Source: Paenarthrobacter ureafaciens (GTDB taxonomy: Bacteria; Actinomycetota; Actinomycetes; Actinomycetales; Micrococcaceae). From it: a stretch of 64,000 bases of DNA. This document shows positions 39,617-48,534 of this stretch, one piece after another (positions within the stretch are counted from its first letter, which is position 1; each line of letters starts with the position of its first letter). Both the position numbers and the translations under genes were made by a program. Location of the stretch: assembly GCF_004028095.1 (NCBI RefSeq), contig NZ_SBHM01000007.1:372001-436000 (forward strand), in the 5' to 3' direction. The notes under the pieces are model-generated. The model was given only the letters and a program-made list of their open reading frames with translations. It did no database searches and was not told the DNA's origin.

Positions 39617-41026
39617 TTAGCCCTGGCCGCGGCTGAGGTCGGCCCCGAGGCCAAGCTCGCTGATGCGGACAGGAAGGTCGGTTTCGAGGGACTGGTTGCC
39701 GGCAATGCCAACCGAGACGGAGCGGAGCCCATCGATGTAGCCGGACGGTCGGCCCAAAGGGTCCACGCCGGGTCCGTTGAAAAGGTCGGAGAGGAGCAGG
39801 TTGTCGCCGCCGCCGTGGCCGCCCTCTCCATTGATGATCGGGACTTCATAGGCGGGCTCCCAGTGGCGCTGGACCACCAGGCGCTCCCCGTTACGCCGGA
39901 CCGCGTCTTCCTCCTCAACCGGGGTAGCGCTCGGGTCCACCACGGTCTTCTTGTCGGTGCTGAATTCGACGGCGGCGCGCTCTACCACTTCGAGCTCGGC
40001 GCGGCCCTCGGTTCCGTTGACGCTCACCCGGTAGCCCTCCCAGGGGCTGTGCGCATTCAGGGAATAGCTCAGGGTCGGACCGCCCTGGTAGTCCACCACC
40101 AGCGCAAGATTGTCCTCGATGGTGATGCCGTCGGTGAACACGTCCTGGTCACGGCGGTACCCATCGAACTTTTCGTTGTCGTAGTACAGCGCCTTCAGCC
40201 GTTCGTCGTCGCGGAGGTCCAAACGGAAGGGATCGCGTTCCAGGCCGTCCACGGTTCCGCGCTCCGGACGGGCACCGAGGCCGCGCTCGCTGGCGTTCTT
40301 GTCCCCGTAGAAGCGAAGGCCGCCGGAGGCAAAGACGCGCTCGGGGACATCGTCGATCCACCAGTTCACGAGGTCGAAGTGGTGGGAGGCCTTGTGGATG
40401 AGGAGGCCGCCGGAGTTCTTCTTATCGCGGTGCCAGCGGCGGAAGTAGTCGGCGCCATGCACGGTGTCCAGCACCCAGCTGAAGTCGATGGACGTCACTT
40501 TGCCGATCACGCCGCTCTGGATGATTTCCTTGAGCGCTGAGTTGCGGGGCGAGTAACGGTAGTTGAACGTCACCACCACGTTGCGGCCGGTTTCGGCCAC
40601 TGCGGTGGTGATGCGGCGGCAGCCTTCAACATCAATGGTGAGCGGCTTTTCAACCACGACGTCGGAACCGGCCTCGAGCGCTTCGACGATGTAGTCCGCA
40701 TGCGTGTAGTCAGGCGTGGTGACGATGACGCGCTCGATGCCGTTGGCCTGGATGAACTCCGTGAGCCGGGCGGGCTCGAAGGATGCTACCGGAGCCGGCG
40801 CGCCGAGCTCCTGGATAAGGTCCTGGTAGAAGTCCACACGGCCCGGGTTGACGTCGGACAACGCCACGAGTTCTGCCACGTCGGAGTGCTGGCCGTAGAT
40901 GGCCCTGATGTACATTTCGGAGCGGCCACCGGTGCCGATGAGGGCGATCCTGGTCCGGTGGGCGGAGGTGTTCGGGGATGCCGCAGCAGCGACTGGTTGG
41001 GTCTCGGCGGTGTCGACGTTGACCAT
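39617..41026 (-). CDS. Gfo/Idh/MocA family oxidoreductase
   Basis: Start ATG 41026 follows AAGGGG and gives 469 residues. The N-terminal Rossmann domain has RIALIGTGGRSEMYIRAI, TTPDYTHADYI and VVEKPLTIDVEG (EKP lysine); a longer C-terminal alpha/beta domain has TFNYRYSPRNSALKEII, SGGLLIHKASHHFDLVNWWI (with the active-site-type Lys-x-x-His) and NGEGGHGGGDNLLLSDLF. It is of the class often found in pectin and uronate catabolic loci; unlike the two fusion proteins it has no DUF6807 part. First gene of the galacturonate-type operon, behind the LacI operator at 41095. Substrate unknown. Confidence 0.88.
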   Translation of the reverse strand: MVNVDTAETQPVAAAASPNTSAHRTRIALIGTGGRSEMYIRAIYGQHSDVAELVALSDVNPGRVDFYQDLIQELGAPAPVASFEPARLTEFIQANGIERVIVTTPDYTHADYIVEALEAGSDVVVEKPLTIDVEGCRRITTAVAETGRNVVVTFNYRYSPRNSALKEIIQSGVIGKVTSIDFSWVLDTVHGADYFRRWHRDKKNSGGLLIHKASHHFDLVNWWIDDVPERVFASGGLRFYGDKNASERGLGARPERGTVDGLERDPFRLDLRDDERLKALYYDNEKFDGYRRDQDVFTDGITIEDNLALVVDYQGGPTLSYSLNAHSPWEGYRVSVNGTEGRAELEVVERAAVEFSTDKKTVVDPSATPVEEEDAVRRNGERLVVQRHWEPAYEVPIINGEGGHGGGDNLLLSDLFNGPGVDPLGRPSGYIDGLRSVSVGIAGNQSLETDLPVRISELGLGADLSRGQG

Positions 41027-41094
41027 GGGGAAATGCCCCTTTCCAAAGGCAGGAATGAACCGCTTGACGGCCCGGCTTGATCTGGGAAGAATCA

Positions 41095-41112
41095 TGAGAA
41101 AGCGTTTTCTCA
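41095..41112. promoter_or_regulatory. LacI-type operator in galacturonate operon/lacI spacer
   Basis: TGAGAAAGCGTTTTCTCA, identical in all 18 bases to the site at 28244-28261. It lies 69 nt upstream of the Gfo/Idh/MocA start codon and 96 nt upstream of the divergent LacI gene, so it can control both, including autoregulation. Confidence 0.8.
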
Positions 41113-41207
41113 GAGCGTTATAAGCTTTGTATCAAGACACTGGCGGTCGCGTCAACCATCGCTCCAAGGACGGAGCAGCACGCGGTCGGCCAACCGGAAG
41201 GGGCACC

Positions 41208-42257
41208 ATGGCACGCAGGAATACCAACAGGCGCGTTGGCATTGCCGACGTCGCGGAAAAGGCAGGCGTCTCCCACGCCACCGTGTCGCGCGTCATGAAC
41301 GGCAACGCAGCAGTGGACCCCGGAATCGCAGAGCGGGTCCGTGCTGCGGCAGCGGAATTGAAGTACCAGCCGAACCCCGTTGGCCGAAGCCTGGCACTGG
41401 GAAAGACCGATACCATCGGCATCGTGGTGCCCGACCTTGCCAACCCGACCTTCCAAGCCATCCTGCGCGGACTCAGCATCGCAGCAGCCCAGGACGGTTA
41501 CAGGGTCCTGATCGCCGATTCATCCGAAGTAACCAGCGAAGAAGCCATCCTGGCCGGAGAAGCACGCCGGCGCTGCGACGGAGTTGTTCTTTGCGCGCCA
41601 CGCATGGCGGATGCCGAACTCGAAGAGTTGGCTCCCACGCTCCATCCCCTGGTCCTCATCAACCGGACCACCATCACCACCAATACCCCCAGCCTGAGCG
41701 TCGACTACGGGGAAGGCATCCAGGAGCTGGCCAAACACCTGGTTTCACTGGGGCACAAGCGCCTGGCCTTCCTTTCCGGTCCCGAACACAGCGCATCGAA
41801 CCGGCAGCGCCTGGTGGGCCTGGACAAGTTCCGGAGGGAACACCCGGAAATCGAGCTGCAGATGCTCCACGGCGGTTCCAACTTCGATTCCGGACACGAG
41901 TCCACGGACGCCATCATCGCCAGCGGCGCTACCGGCATTCTGGCATTCAACGACCTCGTCGCCATGGGCTTGCTCAGCGGCCTGCACGAACGCGGCATCC
42001 GGGTCCCGGAAGACATCTCGGTCACCGGCTTCGACGACATCCCGTTCGCCAAGTACACCACTCCCCCGCTCACAACGGCCGCTGTGCCCATCAACGAACT
42101 CGGCAGCCTTGCCTGGCGGCGCATGCGCGAACAGATCCAGCAATCGGCCGAAGCCCTCAGCCAACCGCAGGATGAGTTCGAGCCCCGGATTGAAATCCGC
42201 AAAAGCACCGCGGCCCCTGCACTCACGCCCACTCCTGCCCCGCGGGTTGGCAGTTAA
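41208..42257 (+). CDS. LacI family transcriptional regulator
   Basis: Start ATG 41208 follows GGAAGGGG and gives 349 residues. The N-terminal HTH is VGIADVAEKAGVSHATVSRVMNGNAAVDPGIAERVRAAAAELKYQPN (about 10-56) with the hinge helix PVGRSLAL, followed by a PBP1-like ligand domain (TIGIVVPDLANPTFQAILRG to FDDIPFAKYTTPPLTT). It is probably the repressor that reads the TGAGAAARCGYTTTCTCA operators here, at 28244 and at 30489, releasing DNA upon binding a galacturonate- or oligosaccharide-derived inducer. The regulon is inferred from operator identity. Confidence 0.93.
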   Translation: MARRNTNRRVGIADVAEKAGVSHATVSRVMNGNAAVDPGIAERVRAAAAELKYQPNPVGRSLALGKTDTIGIVVPDLANPTFQAILRGLSIAAAQDGYRVLIADSSEVTSEEAILAGEARRRCDGVVLCAPRMADAELEELAPTLHPLVLINRTTITTNTPSLSVDYGEGIQELAKHLVSLGHKRLAFLSGPEHSASNRQRLVGLDKFRREHPEIELQMLHGGSNFDSGHESTDAIIASGATGILAFNDLVAMGLLSGLHERGIRVPEDISVTGFDDIPFAKYTTPPLTTAAVPINELGSLAWRRMREQIQQSAEALSQPQDEFEPRIEIRKSTAAPALTPTPAPRVGS

Positions 42258-42281
42258 GAGCAATCCCACCGGGTAAAACTG

Positions 42282-42980
42282 TCACTTCGGTGAGGGCGCC
42301 GAGCCCACACCTGCCTCCGCGTAGAAGCCCCTGATGTGCGCGGCCACCAGCTCCGCTGCCCGGCCGCCGTCGTTCGCGTTGACCGCCTCAAGGATGGCGC
42401 GGTGCTCCGCCCGAAGCCGCGCCGAAGTGGCGTTCCAATCGGGCAGGTTTCCTGTCAGTTCGCCGGCGTAGTTTTCTATGGCGCCGCGCAGGGACGCCAT
42501 CATGGCACTGACGACGGCGTTGCCCGCCGCCTCAGCCAGGGCGACGTGGAACCGGGAGTCCAGGGCCAGGAAAGTGTCGACGTCCGGGGCGTTCTCCATT
42601 TGCTCGAGAAGCTCCGCGGCGTCGTCGAGTGCCGCTAACCCCGGCCGGGCCCGCTCCGCTGCCCAGGATTCCAGGAGCACCCTCGTTTCCACGATGTCCG
42701 GGACCGGCAGGTGCCTGGTGGCCACGTGCAGGCGAAGGGTGGACCCCAACGCCGACCCCGGTTCAGCGATCACGATGGTGCCTGCGTCCTTTCCGGACCC
42801 CACGCCGGCGCGGACCACCCCCATGGCTTCCAGGATCCGCACGGCTTCACGGACGGACGTGCGGGAGACCTGCAATTGCTCGGCCATGGCCCGCTCGCCG
42901 GGGAGCCGGCCGCCGAGTGCCAGTTCTCCGCTGGCGAGTTGGTTCTCGATCCATTCCAGGACAAGTTGGTGCGTTCGCAT
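42282..42980 (-). CDS. FadR-subfamily GntR transcriptional regulator (LldR-like)
   Basis: The start ATG 42980 (MRTHQLVLEWIENQL) gives 232 residues; an earlier in-frame start overlaps an operator. The winged HTH (about 4-65; GRLPGERAMAEQLQVSRTSVREAVRILEAMGVVRAG) is followed by an FCD ligand domain with metal-type histidines (FHVALAEAAGN, AEHRAILEAV, AHIRGFYAEA). It is divergent from the FMN-dependent alpha-hydroxyacid oxidase and separated by two TGTGG..CCACA palindromes, so it is probably the lactate-responsive repressor of that gene and of itself. Confidence 0.9.
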   Translation of the reverse strand: MRTHQLVLEWIENQLASGELALGGRLPGERAMAEQLQVSRTSVREAVRILEAMGVVRAGVGSGKDAGTIVIAEPGSALGSTLRLHVATRHLPVPDIVETRVLLESWAAERARPGLAALDDAAELLEQMENAPDVDTFLALDSRFHVALAEAAGNAVVSAMMASLRGAIENYAGELTGNLPDWNATSARLRAEHRAILEAVNANDGGRAAELVAAHIRGFYAEAGVGSAPSPK

Positions 42981-42996
42981 AGTCGAATAGTAGTTG

Positions 42997-43038
42997 ATGT
43001 GGTCTGTCCACATGGCCTACAGTGTGGTTAGACCACAC
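42997..43038. promoter_or_regulatory. Double GntR operator between lldR-like and lldD-like genes
   Basis: ATGTGGTCTGTCCACAT (42997-43013) and GTGTGGTTAGACCACAC (43022-43038) are 17-bp palindromes 25 bp apart. They fit the TGGTnnnACCA consensus of FadR-type regulators. They lie just upstream of both divergent start codons (42980 and 43059). Confidence 0.85.
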
Positions 43039-43058
43039 CACCACCAGGGAGAACCGAA

Positions 43059-44390
43059 GTGACAAACACCCTCGATCCCAAGCTCACGGCCGCCCCCGCC
43101 AATGCCGGCAGCGACCAGAACGTCAGCCGCGCACCCCAGCCGGCCCCCGCCGTCGTACAGCCTCCCGCGCTGAAGCGCCGCGTCCCCAAAGTGGCGGACC
43201 TCGCGCCGCTGATGCAGTTCAAGAAGCCCGAATTCAGCAAGGCCGCCCGCCTCAAGCGGGCCAACACCATCTGGGAACTCCGCGACATCGCCAAGCGGCG
43301 GACACCCCAGGCGCCCTTCGATTACACGGACGGTGCGGCCGAAGAGGAAATCACGCTTCGCAGGGCACGCCAGGCGTTCCAGGACATCGAGTTCCGTCCC
43401 GGGATCCTGCGCAATGTGTCGAAGATCGACCTGCGCACAGACATCCTTGGGCAGGAGTCGAAGCTTCCGTTCGGCATCGCCCCCACCGGGTTTACCCGTA
43501 TGATGCAGTCCGAAGGCGAGTACGCCGGCTCCCAGGCAGCTGAAGCCGCCGGGATCCCGTACACGCTGTCCACCATGGGCACGGCATCGATCGAAGACGT
43601 TGCAGCGGCTGCACCGAACGGCCGGAACTGGTTCCAGCTGTACTTGTGGACGGACCGGGACCGCTCGCTCGAGCTGATCGAGCGCGCTGCCAAGGCAGGC
43701 AATGACACCTTGATGGTCACAGTGGACACGGCAGTGGCCGGCGCCCGGCTCCGCGATGTCCGCAACGGCATGACCATCCCGCCGGCCCTGACCTTGAAGA
43801 CGGTGCTGGACGCGTCCTACCGGCCGGCCTGGTGGTTCAACTTCCTCACGCACGAACCGCTGACCTTCGCCTCACTGTCCCGCTACACGGGCACGGTGGC
43901 CGACCTGATCAACTCGATGTTCGATCCCACACTGACCTACGAGGACCTCGACTGGCTCCGCGAAACGTGGAAGGGCAAGCTCGTGGTCAAGGGCATCCAG
44001 ACAGTGGAGGACGCCCGGCGCGTCGTGGACCATGGCGCAGACGGGATCGTCCTGTCCAACCACGGCGGACGCCAACTGGACCGGGCACCGATTCCGTTCC
44101 ACTTGCTGCCGGAGGTGACCTCTGCCCTGGAAGCGGACAACAGCGACGCCGCGGTCGTCCTGGACACAGGCATCATGAGCGGAGCCGACATCGTGGCAGC
44201 ACTTGCCCTTGGCGCGGACTTCGCTTTGATCGGCCGCGCCTACCTGTACGGACTCATGGCCGGGGGCCGCGAGGGCGTGGACCGCACCATCCAGATCCTG
44301 GAGAAGGACATGACCCGCACCATGGCCCTGCTGGGCGTCAGCAAGGTTTCGGAGCTGAACCCGGAGCACGTGCGGCTGCTCCAGCGCTGA
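43059..44390 (+). CDS. FMN-dependent alpha-hydroxyacid dehydrogenase/oxidase, lactate-type
   Basis: Oxidises L-lactate or a similar 2-hydroxyacid, using FMN. The 443-residue product starts at GTG 43059 behind GGGAGA. It has a disordered Pro/Ala-rich N-tail (about 1-45), then the FMN barrel: [34 protein letters not shown], Lys311 (LVVKGI), His335 and Arg338 in SNHGGRQLD. The phosphate-binding segment reads [18 protein letters not shown] where most family members have DGGIRxG, an unusual change at the position of the FMN-phosphate arginine. It is controlled by the divergent FadR-type gene. Confidence 0.88.
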   Translation: MTNTLDPKLTAAPANAGSDQNVSRAPQPAPAVVQPPALKRRVPKVADLAPLMQFKKPEFSKAARLKRANTIWELRDIAKRRTPQAPFDYTDGAAEEEITLRRARQAFQDIEFRPGILRNVSKIDLRTDILGQESKLPFGIAPTGFTRMMQSEGEYAGSQAAEAAGIPYTLSTMGTASIEDVAAAAPNGRNWFQLYLWTDRDRSLELIERAAKAGNDTLMVTVDTAVAGARLRDVRNGMTIPPALTLKTVLDASYRPAWWFNFLTHEPLTFASLSRYTGTVADLINSMFDPTLTYEDLDWLRETWKGKLVVKGIQTVEDARRVVDHGADGIVLSNHGGRQLDRAPIPFHLLPEVTSALEADNSDAAVVLDTGIMSGADIVAALALGADFALIGRAYLYGLMAGGREGVDRTIQILEKDMTRTMALLGVSKVSELNPEHVRLLQR

Positions 44391-44413
44391 CCCGTCCAGG
44401 TACGCTAACCCAT

Positions 44414-44473
44414 CCAAGTAGCAGTAGAGCGCGTTCTGAGGGTTCAGAACGCGCTCTACTGCTACTCAGTTGG
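44414..44473. repeat. Palindromic intergenic element, copy 3 (23-bp perfect stem)
   Basis: Exact 23-bp inverted repeat: left arm 44417-44439 beginning AGTAGCAGTAGAGCGCG, right arm 44444-44466 ending CTACTGCTACT, loop of 4 nt. CCAA (44414-44417) and TTGG (44470-44473) bound it as in the other two copies. It lies between the convergent lactate oxidase and gdhA genes and doubtless ends transcription from both. Confidence 0.85.
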
Positions 44474-44475
44474 AA

Positions 44476-45867
<1,392 letters not shown>

Positions 45868-45984
45868 TCATGGTTTCACCATCAAAGGTAGGATCTCCAC
45901 CCGGGTCGGATGTGACCGAGGAACGCGAGTTAACACAACCGTGGAAAATCCTTGAAATGTAAAGGATCAGAAGGTGAACAAAAC

Positions 45985-45997
45985 CTCACAATGTGAG
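45985..45997. promoter_or_regulatory. Palindrome CTCACAATGTGAG upstream of gdhA
   Basis: 5-bp arms around AAT, 172 nt upstream of the gdhA start codon and 22 nt after the stop of the ArsR-type gene, which is on the same strand. It may be an operator for gdhA; the regulator is unknown. Confidence 0.35.
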
Positions 45998-46019
45998 AAG
46001 GATCACGTTAGATTGCGGG

Positions 46020-46559
46020 CTAGCGCTTCCGCCCGAACTTAGGCAGGGTGGGCAGGTTCGCAAGCAGGTCGGCTGCCTTGGTGGCGGCCCGGCCCACCGT
46101 GCGGCCAATTTGCTGCGGAACAGTGTCATCGGTCTGAAGCTCCACCGAGACCGGAGCCTCGCCGGCCTGAACCGTGACGGCCGGACTCAACGCTTGGGGC
46201 ACCGCTGTCAGTTCGGCTGCGGCGGGAGCTTCGGCCACCTCGGCAGCCACTGCCGCTTTCTCCCCCGCAGAAGGTACGACGGCGACGGGAGCCGCGGGTC
46301 CGACGTCGAACGTTTCCAGCCAGCTGGCCACGCCGGCCAGGGGCTTGGGGTTCAGGGTGTAGTAACGCTTCTGGCCCTGCGCGCGCATGCTGACAAGGTC
46401 CGCTTCACGCAAGACTTTCAGGTGCTTGGAGATAGTGGGCTGGCTCGCAGCCAGTTCTTCCACCAGTTCGCCTACAGCCTTATCCCCAGAGCGGAGGGAA
46501 ACCAGGATCTCGCGCCTGGTTGCCTCAGCTATGACGGCAAATACGTCGTCAGTCACCAT
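46020..46559 (-). CDS. ArsR-family transcriptional regulator with Ala/Val-rich C-terminal extension
   Basis: Start ATG 46559 (MVTDDVFAVIAEATRREIL) is chosen at the beginning of the HTH domain; GGGAGG is close to it, so the adjacent GTG may be used. The 179-residue product has a complete winged HTH (about 1-75; AVGELVEELAASQPTISKHLKVLREADLVSMRAQGQKRYYTLNPKPL) followed by an Ala/Val/Glu-rich low-complexity region and a C-terminal helix (IGRTVGRAATKAADLLANLPTLPKFGRKR). No metal-binding cysteine pair is present, so it is not a typical metal sensor. Target unknown. Confidence 0.85.
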   Translation of the reverse strand: MVTDDVFAVIAEATRREILVSLRSGDKAVGELVEELAASQPTISKHLKVLREADLVSMRAQGQKRYYTLNPKPLAGVASWLETFDVGPAAPVAVVPSAGEKAAVAAEVAEAPAAAELTAVPQALSPAVTVQAGEAPVSVELQTDDTVPQQIGRTVGRAATKAADLLANLPTLPKFGRKR

Positions 46560-46717
46560 GCCTCCCACCCTAGCGACATATACGTCAATTGGCATCCCTG
46601 TTTCCTGCGGCGTCACCGGCCCTCCCCGTTGACCGCGCAATGACCCGGTGCTACAACGTTTTCACGGTCCGTCCGGGCTCCCAGGCCCCGACCGCCAACT
46701 GCACGGGGTGCATTGCT

Positions 46718-47194
46718 ATGGCTGACTTCTTCCGCCGGCATATCTTCAACATCATCGCTGCGGCGTTCCTGGCGCTGTTTGTCCTGGTGTGGACCACGGT
46801 GCTCATCCGGGTGGGCACGTGGGTTCCGACCGGCCAGGCCGAGGCACCCGAACTCAACGGAGCCTTGGTGACGGCCGCCGGAGTCCTGGCCACGTCGCTG
46901 AGTTCCCTCACCGCTTCGGCGTTGGGGTTCACCATCTCGGAGGTCAAAAGGGACAACGCCGGGGCGGACGGGAACGGGCCGCTGGTGAACCCTGCACAGG
47001 TGGCCACCCGGCTCTCCGGACGGGTGATCTTCGCGATCATGACCTACATGACCATGGGCATGCTGGTCCTGGTGCTGTGGCTCTTCAAAGGCCAGGCTTC
47101 AACGGACCTCATCGGAGCTTTCGCCTTGTCATTGCTCGGCTGGCTGGTGGGGGCTGCAGGGGTGGTGTTCCAGACCGAAAAGTCGGACGCCTAG
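46718..47194 (+). CDS. Small membrane protein of unknown function
   Basis: Start ATG 46718 (MADFFRRHIFNIIAAAFLALFVLVWTTVLIRVGTWVP) gives 158 residues with membrane segments near 9-30, 45-68, 100-122 and 130-150. A charged loop VKRDNAGADGNGPLVNPAQVATRLSGR lies in between. No signature of a known family was recognised. It is divergent from the ArsR-type regulator and convergent with the AcuC-like gene (10-nt gap). Confidence 0.7.
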   Translation: MADFFRRHIFNIIAAAFLALFVLVWTTVLIRVGTWVPTGQAEAPELNGALVTAAGVLATSLSSLTASALGFTISEVKRDNAGADGNGPLVNPAQVATRLSGRVIFAIMTYMTMGMLVLVLWLFKGQASTDLIGAFALSLLGWLVGAAGVVFQTEKSDA

Positions 47195-47204
47195 CCGCAA
47201 ACGC

Positions 47205-48431
47205 TCAGTCGAACCAGGGGTCCAGGCCGTACAACGGAAAGATCTCCTTGCGCGTGGCGATGACAGTCCGGTCCACGGGATCGGCAGGGTCATAGCCCAC
47301 TTCCCAGGAGCGCCACCAGATATCGACGTCGTCGCCCATGCTTTCCGGCGCGGCCACCCCGTACTTCTCGCTGACATAGGTGCGCCACGATGCGGGCACG
47401 GGCTTGGCCAGGGGAACGGGACGCTGCGTCACCATTCCGATCAAGTGGGTCCACGCGCGCGGAACAACGTTCACAACCTCGTACCCGCCGCCCCCGGTGG
47501 CTATCCACCGGTTATCGCAGTACCTGGCCGCGAGGCTTCCGATCGCGCTTGCGGCCTCCCGCTGGGCGTCCACGCTGAGGTTGAGGTGCGTCAATGGATC
47601 CAGCCGGTGGGAGTCGCAACCGTGCTGGCTCACAATGACCTCGGGCTGGAAAGCGCCCACGATCTGCGGAACCACTGCGTAGAACGCCCGAAGCCACGCG
47701 GCGTCGCCCGTGAACGCCGGAACGGCCACGTTCACTGCCGTGCCCCGGGCATTCGGGCCACCGGTCTCATTGGCGAAACCTGTTCCGGGGAACATGGTGA
47801 GGCCCGACTCGTGCAAGGAAATGGTCATGACGCGCGGATCGTCCCAAAACAGGCTCTGGGTCCCGTCGCCGTGGTGGGCGTCGACGTCGATGCTCACCAC
47901 CCGCTGCACGCCGTTGTCGAGCAGCCTCTGGATGGCCATCGCGACGTCGTTATAGATGCAGAAGCCGCTGGCCCGTTCGCGGGCGGCATGGTGCATCCCG
48001 CCGCTGAAGTTGACGGCCCGCACGGCGGCCCCGGACAGAATCGCGTCCGCCGCCACCAGCGAACCTCCGGCCAGTCGCGCGCTGGCCTCGTGCATTCCGG
48101 CGAACGCCGGGTCGTCTTCGGTCCCGAGCCCGCGTTCTTCATCCGGAGTGAAAGGGTCATCACTGACCTTCCGCACCGCTTCCACATAGGCGGCGCTATG
48201 GACCGAGCAAAGTTCGACGTCGGTGGCTATCCTGGGCGGTTCCATCGCCACATGCTTGTGGTCGAACAGGCCCAGCGTTTCAGCAAGTCTTGCTGTCAGC
48301 TCAAGCCGCTGCGGTGCCATCGGGTGGGTAGGCCCGAAGTTGTACGCGGTCATGGCAGAGTCCCACACCACCGTCGTTGGCAGTGCGGAGCGGGTGATGC
48401 TGGAAGCAGGCGTTCCAAGCGTGTCATTCAT
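47205..48431 (-). CDS. acuC: Acetoin utilisation protein AcuC-like histone deacetylase
   Basis: Zinc-dependent deacetylase of the class I/II HDAC fold; in Bacillus and other bacteria AcuC removes acetyl groups from lysines, e.g. of acetyl-CoA synthetase. The 408-residue product has the His-His pair His147/148 (FSGGMHHA), the zinc ligands in SIDVDAHHGDG (Asp182/184, His186) and the later Asp (VSQHGCDSH), plus the catalytic Tyr loop GGGGYEVVNV. All active-site residues are present. It is a single gene divergent from trkH. Substrate protein unknown here. Confidence 0.93.
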   Translation of the reverse strand: MNDTLGTPASSITRSALPTTVVWDSAMTAYNFGPTHPMAPQRLELTARLAETLGLFDHKHVAMEPPRIATDVELCSVHSAAYVEAVRKVSDDPFTPDEERGLGTEDDPAFAGMHEASARLAGGSLVAADAILSGAAVRAVNFSGGMHHAARERASGFCIYNDVAMAIQRLLDNGVQRVVSIDVDAHHGDGTQSLFWDDPRVMTISLHESGLTMFPGTGFANETGGPNARGTAVNVAVPAFTGDAAWLRAFYAVVPQIVGAFQPEVIVSQHGCDSHRLDPLTHLNLSVDAQREAASAIGSLAARYCDNRWIATGGGGYEVVNVVPRAWTHLIGMVTQRPVPLAKPVPASWRTYVSEKYGVAAPESMGDDVDIWWRSWEVGYDPADPVDRTVIATRKEIFPLYGLDPWFD

Positions 48432-48534
48432 CCAGAACAGGCTACCTGAGGGCGTCCCGCCGCTTCGCCCGGTTACGGCGGGCGAATAGTGGTTTACTAC
48501 TCAGGGAAAGTATGTTCACTTGAGGAAGAGCGCC

